A stretch of DNA of 64,000 nt from Micromonospora yangpuensis (GCF_900091615.1 NZ_FMIA01000002.1:1798001-1862000), one strand, 5' to 3'. Positions 11,372 to 20,214 are shown, numbered from the stretch's first letter. Numbers and translations are program-made. Notes: generated by a model not told the origin, from the letters alone.

Positions 11372-11728
11372 TCAACCGCTGACGTGGCTGGGTGGCGGGT
11401 AGACCGAACCGTCCTGGACGTCGAAGAGCATCAGCGCGTGCTCTCCGGCCAGCCGCTCGATGTCCAGGAGCACCTGGTCGGGACAGTTCGGGAAGAGCTT
11501 CATCTCGATGTGGTCGTTGGCGGCATGCAGCGGCACCACCTCCCACGGTGTCCCCGGGACCGGCGGGCGGTCCGGATACCTGGCGGTGATCGCCCGGTAG
11601 AACCCCACCACCCGGGGGTCGGGGTAGCGCTCGACATGTTGCCCCTGTCGGCACCGTTGCACGGCTCCCCGCACGTCCGCGGGGGTGGCCCCGTCCCACA
11701 GGGCCCACACGCTCAGATCGAAACTCAC
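11372..11728 (-). CDS. conserved hypothetical protein, 118 residues
   Basis: Starts at a GTG at 11728 (MSFDLSVWAL) and has a weak ribosome binding site. The protein is hydrophilic, with no signal peptide or membrane helix. It has an N-terminal SFDLSVWALWDG, then a region rich in aromatic and acidic residues ending SVYPPP. Small proteins of this look occur in many actinomycetes without known function; I do not recognise a catalytic motif. Codon third positions are strongly GC-biased like the neighbours, which supports that it is a real gene. Confidence 0.75.
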   Translation of the reverse strand: MSFDLSVWALWDGATPADVRGAVQRCRQGQHVERYPDPRVVGFYRAITARYPDRPPVPGTPWEVVPLHAANDHIEMKLFPNCPDQVLLDIERLAGEHALMLFDVQDGSVYPPPSHVSG

Positions 11729-11973
11729 GGCGGACAGCGTGCCATCCGTCGGTCACCGCAGCGCAACGACCCCGTGTACCGGCGGAACGAGTTCCTGTGT
11801 CGACGGTCCGCTGTGGAGACCCTTGCGTAGAGTTGCGTCGATTCGCTAGCGTGGCGGTGCGGCTACCGGCCGAGCTCGTGGCGTCGACCCGTCTTCGGGT
11901 GACGCGGCCCGACGTCCCGACCGACCGGTCCGCATCCCTCGATTGCGCGAGCCACGCGCACTCGTCGCTGACC

Positions 11974-12007
11974 GGCCCTCATGGTCGTTGCCGAGACCAT
12001 GGGGGCC
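11974..12007 (-). terminator. hairpin downstream of the ApbE-like gene
   Basis: GGCCCTCATGGTC at 11974-11986 pairs with GACCATGGGGGCC at 11995-12007 with one G-U pair. It lies 20 bases past the stop of the minus-strand gene at 12027. The rest of the gap 11729-12026 shows no gene. Confidence 0.55.
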
Positions 12008-12026
12008 GATCGCGTGCCCGGGGCGG

Positions 12027-12875
12027 TCAGCGTCGGCGGTGGGTGAAGAGCGCCCGGTACGGCGAGTCGCCGCGGAACCAGGCCAGCCCGGCCGGTCCGG
12101 CCGCGTACAGGGCGGTGGCGTAGGCGTCGGCGACGGCGAGGTCCGGGCCGACCACAGTGGCCGCGACGAGCTGGTCGGCCGGCTCGCCGGTGTGCGGGTC
12201 CACCACGTGTCCCTGCCGTCCGGTCACCCCGGAGGTGCCGACCGCGCCCGCCGTCATCTCCAGCACCACCGGCGCCCGGCGGTTGTCGGTCGGGTGGTGC
12301 ACCGCGACCCGCCATGGGCCGCCGTGCGGCGCGTTGCCGCGTACCACCAGGTCCGCGCCGGTGAGCACCGCGTAGTCGGTGATGCCGGCGGCGCGCAACC
12401 GGGCGGCGGCCCGTTCCACCGCCCAGCCACCGAGCAGGCCGCCAGGATCGAAACCGCCGGGTACGGCCCAGGCGTCGAACCAGCCGTCGGTGGCCGCGCG
12501 CATCGCCGCGCAACGGTCCACCAGGTCGGCAAGCGGCGGGTACGACTCGGGGCTGATCTCTCCCCGGCGCAGCCGGGAGACCAGGCTGTGCTTACGGGCC
12601 GGGCCGAAGGTGAGGTCGATCGCCCGCAGCTCGGCCACCGCGTCCCGCAGCGCCTCGCCGACCGCCCGGCGGCCCAGCCGGTGCGGGGCGTTGATCCGCA
12701 GGGTGTACTCGGCGGTGGTGGTCCGCACGGTGTGGTTGGCGCAGAGCAGGCCGGCGACGGTGCCGCCCGTGGCGTCCGGACGCGGGTCGCGGGGACCGAG
12801 CCGCAGGTCGGGATGGCCCCGGTAGGTCGGCTGGTCCGGCCAGGTGGGGCGCGGTTGGTCGTCGGTCCGCATCAC
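12027..12875 (-). CDS. ApbE-like FAD:protein FMN transferase
   Basis: 282 residues from GTG 12875 (or ATG 12872, better spaced from GAGGGAG). ApbE enzymes attach FMN from FAD to threonine of target flavoproteins. The family pattern is present but divergent. DPGGLLGGWAVERAA at about 142-156 stands for the usual DLGGIAKGYAVD. LTGADLVVRG replaces the NAGGD segment. TSGVTGRQGHVVDPHTGEP matches the product-site STSG...HIIDPRTG, and ADAYATALYAAG matches the Mg-binding ADALATAL. There is no lipoprotein signal, so it is probably cytoplasmic. No candidate flavoprotein partner lies nearby. Substituted glycines in the FAD loop leave activity uncertain. Confidence 0.82.
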   Translation of the reverse strand: MMRTDDQPRPTWPDQPTYRGHPDLRLGPRDPRPDATGGTVAGLLCANHTVRTTTAEYTLRINAPHRLGRRAVGEALRDAVAELRAIDLTFGPARKHSLVSRLRRGEISPESYPPLADLVDRCAAMRAATDGWFDAWAVPGGFDPGGLLGGWAVERAAARLRAAGITDYAVLTGADLVVRGNAPHGGPWRVAVHHPTDNRRAPVVLEMTAGAVGTSGVTGRQGHVVDPHTGEPADQLVAATVVGPDLAVADAYATALYAAGPAGLAWFRGDSPYRALFTHRRR

Positions 12876-13048
12876 GGTGCTCCCTCGCAGGCGGTGCCTC
12901 TGACTCTAGGCAGCGAAGATGACCGCACCATGAATGTGGCCTGGAAAGCTGCTGAGCATCCGCCTGTCCCACATTACGGAAGACGTGTACCGGGAGGCGG
13001 GATGGCGTCGTACCGTGGCCCTGAGTCGACGACGCAGAGGAGCACAGG

Positions 13049-14080
13049 GTGGCGCGGATCGCGGTGGTGGCCGGAGACGGGATCGGACCCGAGGTGGTCA
13101 CGGAGGCCCGCAAGGTCATCGACGCCGTGCTTCCCGGGGCCGAGGCCACCGAGTACGACCTCGGCGCGGCCCGGTGGCACCGGACCGGCGAGGTGCTGCC
13201 CGACTCGGTGCTGGCCGAGCTGGCCGGGCACGACGCCATCCTGCTCGGCGCGGTCGGCGACCCGACCGTGCCGCCGGGGGTGCTGGAGCGGGGCCTGCTG
13301 CTCAAGCTCCGGTTCGACTTCGACCAGTACGTCAACCTCCGCCCGTCGCGGCTCTGGCCCGGCACCACCGGTCCACTGGCCAACGTCAAGCCCGGTGAGG
13401 TCGACCTGGTAGTGGTCCGCGAGGGCACCGAGGGGCTCTACGCCGGCGCCGGCGGCACCCTGCACCGGGGCACCCCGGCCGAGGTGGCCACCGAGGAGAG
13501 CCTGAACACCCGGCACGGCGTCGAGCGGGTGATCCGCGACGCGTTCACCCGGGCCACCCGGCGGGAGCGGCGCAAGGTCACCCTGGTGCACAAGACCAAC
13601 GTGCTTACCCACGCCGGTTCGCTCTGGGCCCGCGCCTTCGAGGCGGTCGCCGCCGAGCACCCCGACGTCACCACCGAGTACCAGCACGTCGACGCGGCGG
13701 CGATGTTCCTGGTCACCCAGCCCCAGCGGTACGACGTGGTGGTCACCGACAACCTCTTCGGCGACATCCTCACCGACATCGCCGCCGCCGTCACCGGCGG
13801 AATCGGCCTGGCCGCCAGCGGCAGCATCAACCCCGACGGGGCGTACCCGTCGATGTTCGAGCCGGTACACGGCTCGGCGCCGGACATCGCCGGCAAGGGC
13901 GTGGCCGACCCGGTGGCCGCGGTGCTCTCCGCCGCGCTCCTGCTCGACCAGCTCGGCCACCCCGACGCCGCCGCCCGGGTCACCGCCGCGGTCGCCACCG
14001 AGCTGGCCGGCCGGACCCCGGGGGTGCCGCTGCGCACCGCCGAGGTGGGCGACCGCCTCGCCGGGTACGCCGTAGCCTGA
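13049..14080 (+). CDS. leuB: 3-isopropylmalate dehydrogenase
   Basis: 343 residues. It oxidises and decarboxylates 3-isopropylmalate with NAD in leucine synthesis. Visible are [10 protein letters not shown] at the N-terminus, the [10 protein letters not shown] segment, and the metal/NAD region [32 protein letters not shown] followed downstream by [14 protein letters not shown], abbreviated here because the motif is long. GAGGAG lies 8 bases before the GTG start. It is followed at a distance by ilvE on the same strand, with 245 bases between that contain no gene. Confidence 0.96.
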   Translation: MARIAVVAGDGIGPEVVTEARKVIDAVLPGAEATEYDLGAARWHRTGEVLPDSVLAELAGHDAILLGAVGDPTVPPGVLERGLLLKLRFDFDQYVNLRPSRLWPGTTGPLANVKPGEVDLVVVREGTEGLYAGAGGTLHRGTPAEVATEESLNTRHGVERVIRDAFTRATRRERRKVTLVHKTNVLTHAGSLWARAFEAVAAEHPDVTTEYQHVDAAAMFLVTQPQRYDVVVTDNLFGDILTDIAAAVTGGIGLAASGSINPDGAYPSMFEPVHGSAPDIAGKGVADPVAAVLSAALLLDQLGHPDAAARVTAAVATELAGRTPGVPLRTAEVGDRLAGYAVA

Positions 14081-14325
14081 GCCGGCCGGCGGGCCCGCCA
14101 GGGACCGCCGGGGCCGGCCTTGACCGGCGTCGACCGCGACGCCCCGCCAGGCTGGTCGCCGAGTAGACCGCGGGCCGCGACAGCCGCCCCGGTTTCCGGC
14201 CGATCGGCGCAGACCACTTCTCCCCGATCGGCGCTTTCCGCTGCCCGACCGTGCGGGGTACGTTTCACATCACACAGCGTCGGCGTGCCCCTCGGCATGC
14301 CGTTCACACCAGGGAGGTCAGCGCG

Positions 14326-15423
14326 ATGAGCGGTGGTGACCAGCTCGACTTCGAGATCCGTCCGAACCCCGCGCCGGTATCCGCCGCCGACCGGGCCGCC
14401 CTGCTGGCCAACCCCGGATTCGGCCGGGTCTTCACCGACCACATGGTCACCGTCCGCTACGCCGACGGCAAGGGCTGGTACGACGCCCGGGTCGAGGCGC
14501 GGGCACCGATCCCGATGGACCCGGCCAGCGCGGTGCTGCACTACGCGCAGGAGATCTTCGAGGGGATGAAGGCGTACCGGGCGGTCGACGGTGGGGTGAC
14601 CCTGTTCCGGCCGGAGGCCAACGCGGCCCGGCTGGCCGCCTCCGCCCGCCGGATGGCCATGCCGGAGCTGCCGGCGCAGGCGTTCCTCGACTCGCTGCAC
14701 CGGCTCGTCGAGATCGACCGGGAGTGGATCCCCGACGGCGAGGACGGCAGCCTCTACCTGCGGCCGTTCATGTTCGCCAGCGAGGTCTTCCTCGGGGTCC
14801 GGCCGGCCAACGAGTACCTCTACTGCGTGATCGCCTCCCCGGTGGGGGCGTACTTCTCCGGTGGGGTGAAGCCGGTGACGGTCTGGGTCTCCCCGGACTA
14901 CACCCGGGCCGCCCCGGGCGGCACCGGCGCGGCCAAGTGCGGCGGCAACTACGCGGCGTCCCTGGTCGCCCAGGCCGAGGCGATCGAGGCCGGCTGCGAC
15001 CAGGTGGTCTTCCTGGACGCGGTGGAGCGCCGGTTCGTCGACGAGCTGGGCGGGATGAACGTCTTCTTCGTCTACTCCGACAACACCGTGGTCACCCCGC
15101 CGCTGAACGGCTCGATCCTGCCCGGCATCACCCGGGAGTCGGTGCTGACGCTGGCCGCCGAGGCCGGGCACCGGGTCGAGGAGCGGCCGGTCAGCTTCGC
15201 CGACTGGCAGGCCGACGCGGCCAGCGGCCGGCTGCGGGAGGTCTTCGCCTGCGGCACCGCCGCGGTGATCACCCCGATCGGGGAGGTCCGCTTCCCCGAC
15301 GGCCAGTTCGCCATCGGCGGCGGGGGAGCCGGCGAGGTGACCATGGCGCTGCGGCAGCAGCTGGTCGACCTGCAACGCGGCAAGGTCGCCGACCCGCACG
15401 GCTGGGTGCACCGCCTCCTCTGA
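14326..15423 (+). CDS. ilvE: branched-chain amino acid aminotransferase
   Basis: 365 residues, class IV PLP fold. It performs the last step of Val, Leu and Ile synthesis with glutamate as donor. Typical segments are [15 protein letters not shown], the [10 protein letters not shown] region, [14 protein letters not shown] with the PLP lysine, and [14 protein letters not shown] [11 protein letters not shown]. The ATG at 14326 follows GGGAGG; an upstream in-frame extension to 14251 lacks a binding site. A 57-bp repeat starts four bases after the stop. Confidence 0.96.
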   Translation: MSGGDQLDFEIRPNPAPVSAADRAALLANPGFGRVFTDHMVTVRYADGKGWYDARVEARAPIPMDPASAVLHYAQEIFEGMKAYRAVDGGVTLFRPEANAARLAASARRMAMPELPAQAFLDSLHRLVEIDREWIPDGEDGSLYLRPFMFASEVFLGVRPANEYLYCVIASPVGAYFSGGVKPVTVWVSPDYTRAAPGGTGAAKCGGNYAASLVAQAEAIEAGCDQVVFLDAVERRFVDELGGMNVFFVYSDNTVVTPPLNGSILPGITRESVLTLAAEAGHRVEERPVSFADWQADAASGRLREVFACGTAAVITPIGEVRFPDGQFAIGGGGAGEVTMALRQQLVDLQRGKVADPHGWVHRLL

Positions 15424-15426
15424 CCG

Positions 15427-15483
15427 GGTGTAAGGAAGGGCCCCCGCTTAACGCCTACAGTAGAGCGGGGCGCCCTTCTCACC
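15427..15483 (+). repeat. 57-bp interspersed inverted repeat, copy B, after ilvE
   Basis: Begins GGTGTAAGGAAGGGCCC, contains CTTAACGCCTACAGTAGAG in the centre and ends CCCTTCTCACC. It lies 3 bases beyond the ilvE TGA, in the same orientation relative to its upstream gene as the other intergenic copies. The arms can form a hairpin in the ilvE transcript. Confidence 0.87.
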
Positions 15484-15484
15484 G

Positions 15485-15578
15485 GGCCGGCACCGTGGGC
15501 CGGCACCGTTGGCCGGCATCGTGGGCCGGCATCGTGGGCCGGCATCGTGGGCCGGCATCGTGGGCCGGCATCGTGGGC
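15485..15578. repeat. 13-bp tandem repeat array (about 7 units)
   Basis: Units of GGGCCGGCATCGT (early units GGGCCGGCACCGT) repeat head to tail seven times directly after repeat copy B. There are no unique spacers, so it is not a CRISPR. It ends 15 bases before the stop of the opposing phosphatase gene. Confidence 0.88.
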
Positions 15579-15592
15579 GGGCGCGTGGCGGC

Positions 15593-16330
15593 CTACTCCA
15601 GCAGGTGCTCGCGTAGGGCGGCGAGCTGGTCGTCGGTGACGCCGGCGGAGCGCAGGTAGCCCTCTGCCGAGCCGTAACCGGCGCGCAGCTCGTCCAGGAA
15701 GAGTCGCATCGTCTCGGCCGGCGAGGCCAACCAGGCCGGCGGCAGCTCGCCCCGCTCCGGCATCGTCGCGGCCGCCCAGGCGGCGAACTTCCGGGCCGCC
15801 TCGGCGGTCAGGGCGTAGTCCTCGGCGATGTCCTCGTCGCTGACCCCGAGCACCGAGAGGGTAAGCGCGCAGACGATCCCGGTGCGGTCCTTGCCGGCGA
15901 CGCAGTGCACCACCACCGGGGCCTCGGCGTTCTCGGCGATCAGCCCGACCGCCGAGGCGAGGCCGACGGTGCCGGTCTGGGCCAGGTCGGCGTACCGGTC
16001 GGCGAGGTAACGGGCCAGGTCGGTGCCGGGCTGGTACGGCCGCTGGTCCCACTCCGCGTGCTCGGGGTGGACGTGCCGCCAGGTCAGGCCGGTGAAGTCC
16101 GGTACCCGGCCGTCCCGGGTGACCTCGTACGGCCGGCGCAGGTCGATGACGGTCCGTACGCCGAGGGCGGCGAACGCCTCCCGGTCGGTGTCGTCGATGC
16201 GGTGCAGGGAGTCGGAGCGGTAGAGCCGCCCCCACCGTACGGCGCGCCCGTCGTGGCCGCGGTAGCCACCGACGTCGCGGAAGTTGAACATGGCGGAGAA
16301 GGGCAGTCGACGGTTGGCGTTGGTGTCCAC
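15593..16330 (-). CDS. tyrosine phosphatase of the dual-specificity/PtpB-like family
   Basis: 245 residues. The phosphate-binding loop HCVAGKDRTG is present, with the catalytic cysteine and arginine; FNFRDVGGYR and the GRLYRSD segment near the N-terminus are typical of the bacterial family that includes mycobacterial PtpB and phosphoinositide/tyrosine phosphatases with the Lys-Asp signature. No signal peptide is visible, so it is probably cytoplasmic. It lies downstream of the PRC-barrel gene on the same strand, with a perfect palindrome between them. Confidence 0.9.
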   Translation of the reverse strand: MDTNANRRLPFSAMFNFRDVGGYRGHDGRAVRWGRLYRSDSLHRIDDTDREAFAALGVRTVIDLRRPYEVTRDGRVPDFTGLTWRHVHPEHAEWDQRPYQPGTDLARYLADRYADLAQTGTVGLASAVGLIAENAEAPVVVHCVAGKDRTGIVCALTLSVLGVSDEDIAEDYALTAEAARKFAAWAAATMPERGELPPAWLASPAETMRLFLDELRAGYGSAEGYLRSAGVTDDQLAALREHLLE

Positions 16331-16344
16331 TCCGAAGACGGTAA

Positions 16345-16373
16345 CGGCCGGTGGAGCACTGCTCCACCGGCCG
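16345..16373 (-). terminator. 29-base perfect palindrome between PRC-barrel and phosphatase genes
   Basis: CGGCCGGTGGAGCA and its exact complement flank one base. It lies 43 bases beyond the PRC-barrel stop and 15 bases before the phosphatase start (minus strand), so it could end the first transcript or act as an operator for the second. Confidence 0.55.
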
Positions 16374-16415
16374 TCGGGGTTACCGCCCGACCGTCAGCCC
16401 GGTCGGGTCACGTCG

Positions 16416-17060
16416 TCAGGCCCGACCCGCGCCGTTCGGCGGCAGGGCGGAGAGCCGCTCACCGTAGTAGCCACCGAGCTGGTCCCGGTACGACGGGTCG
16501 GAGTGGCTGTTCTCGTCGTACTCGGGGGCGGCCTTGATCTGGTCCTTCTCCCGGTCGACCCAGACCTTCTTGTCGTCGTGGTCGACCCGCTCGACGGTGC
16601 CGGCCGGCAGCATCACCTTCTTGCCGAAGATCCACGGACCGGTGTCGACCACCAGGTAGCTGTCGTCGACGGTGTTGCTCGCCTTGTCGACCTTGCCGAT
16701 GCTGCCGTCGGTGGCCTCGATCCTGTAGCCGGTGAGGTCGGCGTCGGCCACCCCGGAGTCGTCCCGGTAGCGCCACGGGTCGAAGGTGCCGCCGGGCGCG
16801 CCGCCGGCCACCGTGCCCTGGGCGGTGTCGCCGGCCAGGGTGCCCTCGGTCGTGCCGCCGGCCACGGTGCCGGGCGTGGTGTCGCCGGCCAGGGTGCTCG
16901 GTGCCGGGGTGCCGGCCGGGTCACTCAGGCCCGGGGTGCCGGCTGAGGTGCCCGGGGTGCCGGCTGAGGTGCCCGGGGTGCTGCCGGGAAGGGTGCTCTG
17001 GGTGGTGTCGAGCGCCGGGTCCGGCGTGGCGCTGGTGCTCTGCGGGTCGAGCCTGTCCAT
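16416..17060 (-). CDS. PRC-barrel domain protein with low-complexity N-terminus
   Basis: 214 residues from ATG 17060 with AGGAG upstream. Residues 15-95 are a Gly/Thr/Ala/Pro-rich repeat region (GTSAGTP and GTVAGG/GTLAGD units), followed by a PRC-barrel-like domain at about 105-180 (GYRIEATDGSIGKVDKAS...VVDTGPWIFGKKVMLPAG). PRC-barrels occur in RimM, photosystem H subunits and stress-related actinomycete proteins; the ligand here is unknown. The repeats are visible at DNA level and could vary in number. Confidence 0.82.
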   Translation of the reverse strand: MDRLDPQSTSATPDPALDTTQSTLPGSTPGTSAGTPGTSAGTPGLSDPAGTPAPSTLAGDTTPGTVAGGTTEGTLAGDTAQGTVAGGAPGGTFDPWRYRDDSGVADADLTGYRIEATDGSIGKVDKASNTVDDSYLVVDTGPWIFGKKVMLPAGTVERVDHDDKKVWVDREKDQIKAAPEYDENSHSDPSYRDQLGGYYGERLSALPPNGAGRA

Positions 17061-17269
17061 GGAGAACTCCTGCCCCGGCCGTGGTGGGCCGTCTCGGAGG
17101 GAACGATTCGCTGTCCCGGAAACTCCTACCCGGGGCAATCGGTGTTCACACCGCCGAAACCTGAGGAAAACACCAGGTAGGGCACGACTGGCGGCGTGAC
17201 CTGCACGTCGGCGTCCCGGCATGTGGATTCTGCCTCCCAAACTCGCCCGGGAGTGGCAGAGTACCGATC

Positions 17270-17302
17270 GTGACCAGGTACGTCCTGATTATTCGTAGCT
17301 AG
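17270..17302 (+). CDS. 10-residue cimA leader peptide (VTRYVLIIRS)
   Basis: GTG to TAG reads V-T-R-Y-V-L-I-I-R-S, with consecutive Val-Leu-Ile-Ile codons. A CAGAGT -10-like box at 17257-17262 ends seven bases before the GTG, the same spacing as the -10 to ATG at the ilvB leader, so translation is probably leaderless. No clear -35 is seen. A hairpin and an intrinsic terminator follow at once, then cimA. This is the expected layout of a branched-chain amino acid sensor; function is inferred. Confidence 0.7.
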   Translation: MTRYVLIIRS

Positions 17303-17359
17303 CGCGCCGGCCTTCTCCCGCCAGCGCGCAGACCTCCCGCATCCGCGGGGGGTCTTTTT
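17302..17359 (+). terminator. cimA attenuator: hairpin plus intrinsic terminator
   Basis: A first stem pairs GCGCGCCGG (17302-17310) with CCAGCGCGC (17321-17329) with one mismatch. A second stem AGACCTCCCGC (17330-17340) pairs with GCGGGGGGTCT (17345-17355) with one G-U and is followed by TTTTT. The first stem starts on the leader stop codon, so a stalled ribosome could change the fold. cimA begins 25 bases after the T-run. Confidence 0.78.
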
Positions 17360-17383
17360 GTTGGTCGACGAAAGGACCCCCCG

Positions 17384-18967
17384 ATGACCTTCCAGGTGTA
17401 CGACACGACGTTGCGCGACGGTGCCCAGCGCGAGGGCCTGACGTACTCGGTGGTCGACAAGCTCGCCGTGGCGCGCCTGCTCGACGAGTTCGGCGTGGGC
17501 TTCATCGAGGGCGGGTGGCCGGGCGCGGTGCCCAAGGACACCGAGTTCTTCCGCCGGGCGCGTACCGAACTCGACCTGCGGCACGCGGTGCTGGTCGCCT
17601 TCGGGGCCACCCGCAAGGCGGGCGTCGCGGTCGGCGACGACCCGCAGGTGCGCGGTCTACTCGACGCCGAGACCCCGGCCGTCGCGCTGGTCGCTAAGGC
17701 CGACATCCGGCACGTCGAGCGGGCGCTGCGTACCACCGGCGCGGAGAACCTGGCGATGGTCCAGGACACCGTGCGGCACCTGGTCGCCCAGGGGCGGCGG
17801 GTCTTCGTCGACGGCGAGCACTTCTTCGACGGGTACCGGCACGACCCGGCGTACACCGCCTCGGTGGTCGAGGCGGCGCTGGCCGCCGGCGCCGAACGGT
17901 TCGTGCTCTGCGACACCAACGGCGGGATGCTGCCCTCCCAGGTCACCGCGGCCATCGCCGACCTGACCGCGCGGACCGGCGTCGCCCCCGAACTGCTCGG
18001 CATGCACGCGCAGAACGACACCGCCTGCGCGGTGGCCAACACCGTCGCCGCCGTCGAGGCCGGGGTCCAGCACGTGCAGGGCACCGCCAACGGGTACGGC
18101 GAGCGACCCGGCAACGCCGACATCTTCGCCGTCGTGGCCAACCTCCAACTCAAGCTCGGGCTGCCCGTCCTACCGGAGGGCTGCCTGGAACAGATGGTGC
18201 GCGTCTCGCACGCCATCGCCGAGATCGCCAACATCGCCCCCGACACCCACCAGGCGTACGCCGGGGCCGCCGCCTTCGCCCACAAGGCGGGGCTGCACGC
18301 GAGTGCGATCAAAGTGGATCCGCTGCTCTACAACCACGTGGACCCGGCGGTCGTCGGGAACGACATGCGGATCCTGGTCACCGAGATGGCCGGCCGGGCC
18401 AGCATCGAGCTCAAGAGTCGTGAACTCGGTCTGGACCTGGCCGGCCATCCGGAGGCGTTGTCCCGGGTGACCAAGCGGGTCAAGGAGCTGGAGGCCGGCG
18501 GGTGGTCGTTCGAGGCCGCCGACGCCTCCTTCGAACTGCTGGTCCGCTCGGAGTTGCCGGACGCCGCGCCGCCCCGACCGTTCGCCCTGGAGTCGTACCG
18601 GGTGCTGGTCGAGCACCGCGAGGACGGTGCGGTGGTCTCCGAGGCCACCGTCAAGATCCGGGTACGCGGCGAGCGGCTGATCGCCACCGCCGAGGGCAAC
18701 GGCCCGGTCAACGCCCTGGACGAGGCGCTGCGGGTCGGGTTGGCCCGGCACTACCCGGAGCTGCGCACGTTCGAGCTGGCCGACTACAAGGTGCGGATCC
18801 TGGAGGGCAGCAGCGGAACCGGCGCGGTGACCCGGGTACTGGTGGAGACCGCCGACGGGGCGGGCCGGGACTGGACCACCGTCGGCGTGCACCCCAACGT
18901 CGTCGAGGCGAGCTGGCACGCCCTGGTCGACGCCCTCACCTTCGGCCTCGCCCGGGTAAAGGTGTAA
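17384..18967 (+). CDS. cimA: (R)-citramalate synthase
   Basis: 527 residues. The enzyme condenses pyruvate and acetyl-CoA to citramalate, giving a threonine-independent route to 2-ketobutyrate for isoleucine; the paralogous LeuA reaction is the main alternative. The TIM-barrel has VYDTTLRDGAQREGL, the metal-binding HAQNDTACAVANTVAAVEAG and GTANGYGERPGNAD, and the C-terminal regulatory LeuA-type domain runs from about 390. Length and the GYGERPGNAD segment fit the CimA branch better than LeuA. AAAGG precedes the ATG. The leader/attenuator upstream suggests control by branched-chain amino acid supply. The TAA stop is supplied by repeat copy C. Confidence 0.93.
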   Translation: MTFQVYDTTLRDGAQREGLTYSVVDKLAVARLLDEFGVGFIEGGWPGAVPKDTEFFRRARTELDLRHAVLVAFGATRKAGVAVGDDPQVRGLLDAETPAVALVAKADIRHVERALRTTGAENLAMVQDTVRHLVAQGRRVFVDGEHFFDGYRHDPAYTASVVEAALAAGAERFVLCDTNGGMLPSQVTAAIADLTARTGVAPELLGMHAQNDTACAVANTVAAVEAGVQHVQGTANGYGERPGNADIFAVVANLQLKLGLPVLPEGCLEQMVRVSHAIAEIANIAPDTHQAYAGAAAFAHKAGLHASAIKVDPLLYNHVDPAVVGNDMRILVTEMAGRASIELKSRELGLDLAGHPEALSRVTKRVKELEAGGWSFEAADASFELLVRSELPDAAPPRPFALESYRVLVEHREDGAVVSEATVKIRVRGERLIATAEGNGPVNALDEALRVGLARHYPELRTFELADYKVRILEGSSGTGAVTRVLVETADGAGRDWTTVGVHPNVVEASWHALVDALTFGLARVKV

Positions 18968-19017
18968 GGAAGGGCCCCTTTCTAACGCATTCGGTAGAGC
19001 AGGGTTCCCCTCTCACC
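18961..19017 (+). repeat. 57-bp interspersed inverted repeat, copy C, overlapping cimA stop
   Basis: Begins GGTGTAAGGAAGGG and ends CCCCTCTCACC. Its fifth to seventh bases (TAA, 18965-18967) are the cimA stop codon, so the last codon of cimA (GTG) also lies inside the repeat. Confidence 0.87.
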
Positions 19018-19061
19018 ACCCCGACGCGCGACGCAAGTGCGGCAAACGTGTGCGGCCGGTC

Positions 19062-20108
19062 TCAGCCGGCGGGGAGGCGGAGCTCGGCCAGGACGGCCCG
19101 GTGGTCGCTGCCGCCGACCGCGTGCACCTCGACGGAGCGGACCGCGATCCGCCGGTCGACCAGTACGTGGTCGATGACCACCGGGGGGATCAGAGCGCCG
19201 TCGTACGGGCCCCAGGTGCCGACCAGCCCCGCGCCCACGGCGTCGGCGGCGTCGGCGTACCCGGTGTCGAGCAGGGCCCGTAGCGGTGCATGGTCGAGCG
19301 TGGCGTTGAAGTCCCCGGCCAGGATCTGCAGCATCCCGTCCGGGGTGGCCGGTGGCTGGGCCGCCAGGTCCGCGCGCCACGGGCCGACCTGGTCGATCGC
19401 GTACGGGGCGGACGGGTGTGCGGACTCGACGCGTACCGGGGGAGCACCGGGCAGGGTGACCGTGCCGTAGGCCTGGCTGAAGCCCCAGCCGCCCCGGTTG
19501 TGCCGGATGCCGCCGTCGGTGACGGGCAGGCGGGCGTAGAGCGCCGAGCCGACCGTGCCCACCTGGGGGTTGCTCTGCCGGTGCGGCAGCAGCCCGGCCA
19601 GTCCACGCCGGTCGAGCTCGGCCGCCAGGTCCGGGGTGAACTCCTGCATGACGAGGATGTCGACCTCGTCGGCGCGGACCAGGTCGACCAGTCGTTGCGC
19701 GTCGCCCGCGCCGGCCAGCACGTTGGCGGTGAGGATCCGCAGTGTCGGCCCGGTGGTGGCCGGCTGCGCCGTGCCGACCGCCCGGGGCGCGACCAGCGCG
19801 GTCACCGCCAGCGCGGTCACCGCCGCGACGACCGCCGGCCCGCGCCGCCGTAGCGCGAGGGCGAGCAGCAACGGCACCACCGACCAGAGGACCAGGTACG
19901 GCGTGAAGGCGACCAGTTGTACCAGCGGCCCGCGTTCGGCCCCGAGCAGCCGTACCACTGTCCAGCCGACCCCGGGCGCGACGATCGCCCAGCAGGCCGC
20001 CGTGGCCGCGGTGAACACCACGACTGATCGACGCCGTGGCGTGCCGGCGGGGACGGCGCCGGGGGCTGTGGGGACGGCGCCGGGTTCGGATTCGGTACGG
20101 CTGGGCAC
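19062..20108 (-). CDS. membrane-anchored endonuclease/exonuclease/phosphatase family protein
   Basis: 348 residues from GTG 20108. Three hydrophobic helices lie in about residues 28-112, and the EEP domain follows from about 124. Motifs are LTANVLAG, the metal-ligand QEFTP, the catalytic AGDFNATLDHAPLR, the IDHVLVD region, and the final GSDHRAVLAEL. The domain is probably on the outer face of the membrane. EEP members cleave DNA, phospholipid head groups or inositol phosphates; substrate cannot be told here. It is a single gene convergent with cimA. Confidence 0.9.
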   Translation of the reverse strand: MPSRTESEPGAVPTAPGAVPAGTPRRRSVVVFTAATAACWAIVAPGVGWTVVRLLGAERGPLVQLVAFTPYLVLWSVVPLLLALALRRRGPAVVAAVTALAVTALVAPRAVGTAQPATTGPTLRILTANVLAGAGDAQRLVDLVRADEVDILVMQEFTPDLAAELDRRGLAGLLPHRQSNPQVGTVGSALYARLPVTDGGIRHNRGGWGFSQAYGTVTLPGAPPVRVESAHPSAPYAIDQVGPWRADLAAQPPATPDGMLQILAGDFNATLDHAPLRALLDTGYADAADAVGAGLVGTWGPYDGALIPPVVIDHVLVDRRIAVRSVEVHAVGGSDHRAVLAELRLPAG

Positions 20109-20214
20109 GCGGCCACGTTACCGGATCTCGATCGGCTTTTGGTGAATGGTGAAGCGTTCGTGTTTCGCAATTTAGGCCAGCCCTGACAATGATGCGACAT
20201 GCGGTGATCGACTA

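Noticed and set aside
15485..15578. Possible CRISPR array
   Set aside because: Units are only 13 bp, head to tail, with no unique spacers and no cas genes in the window.
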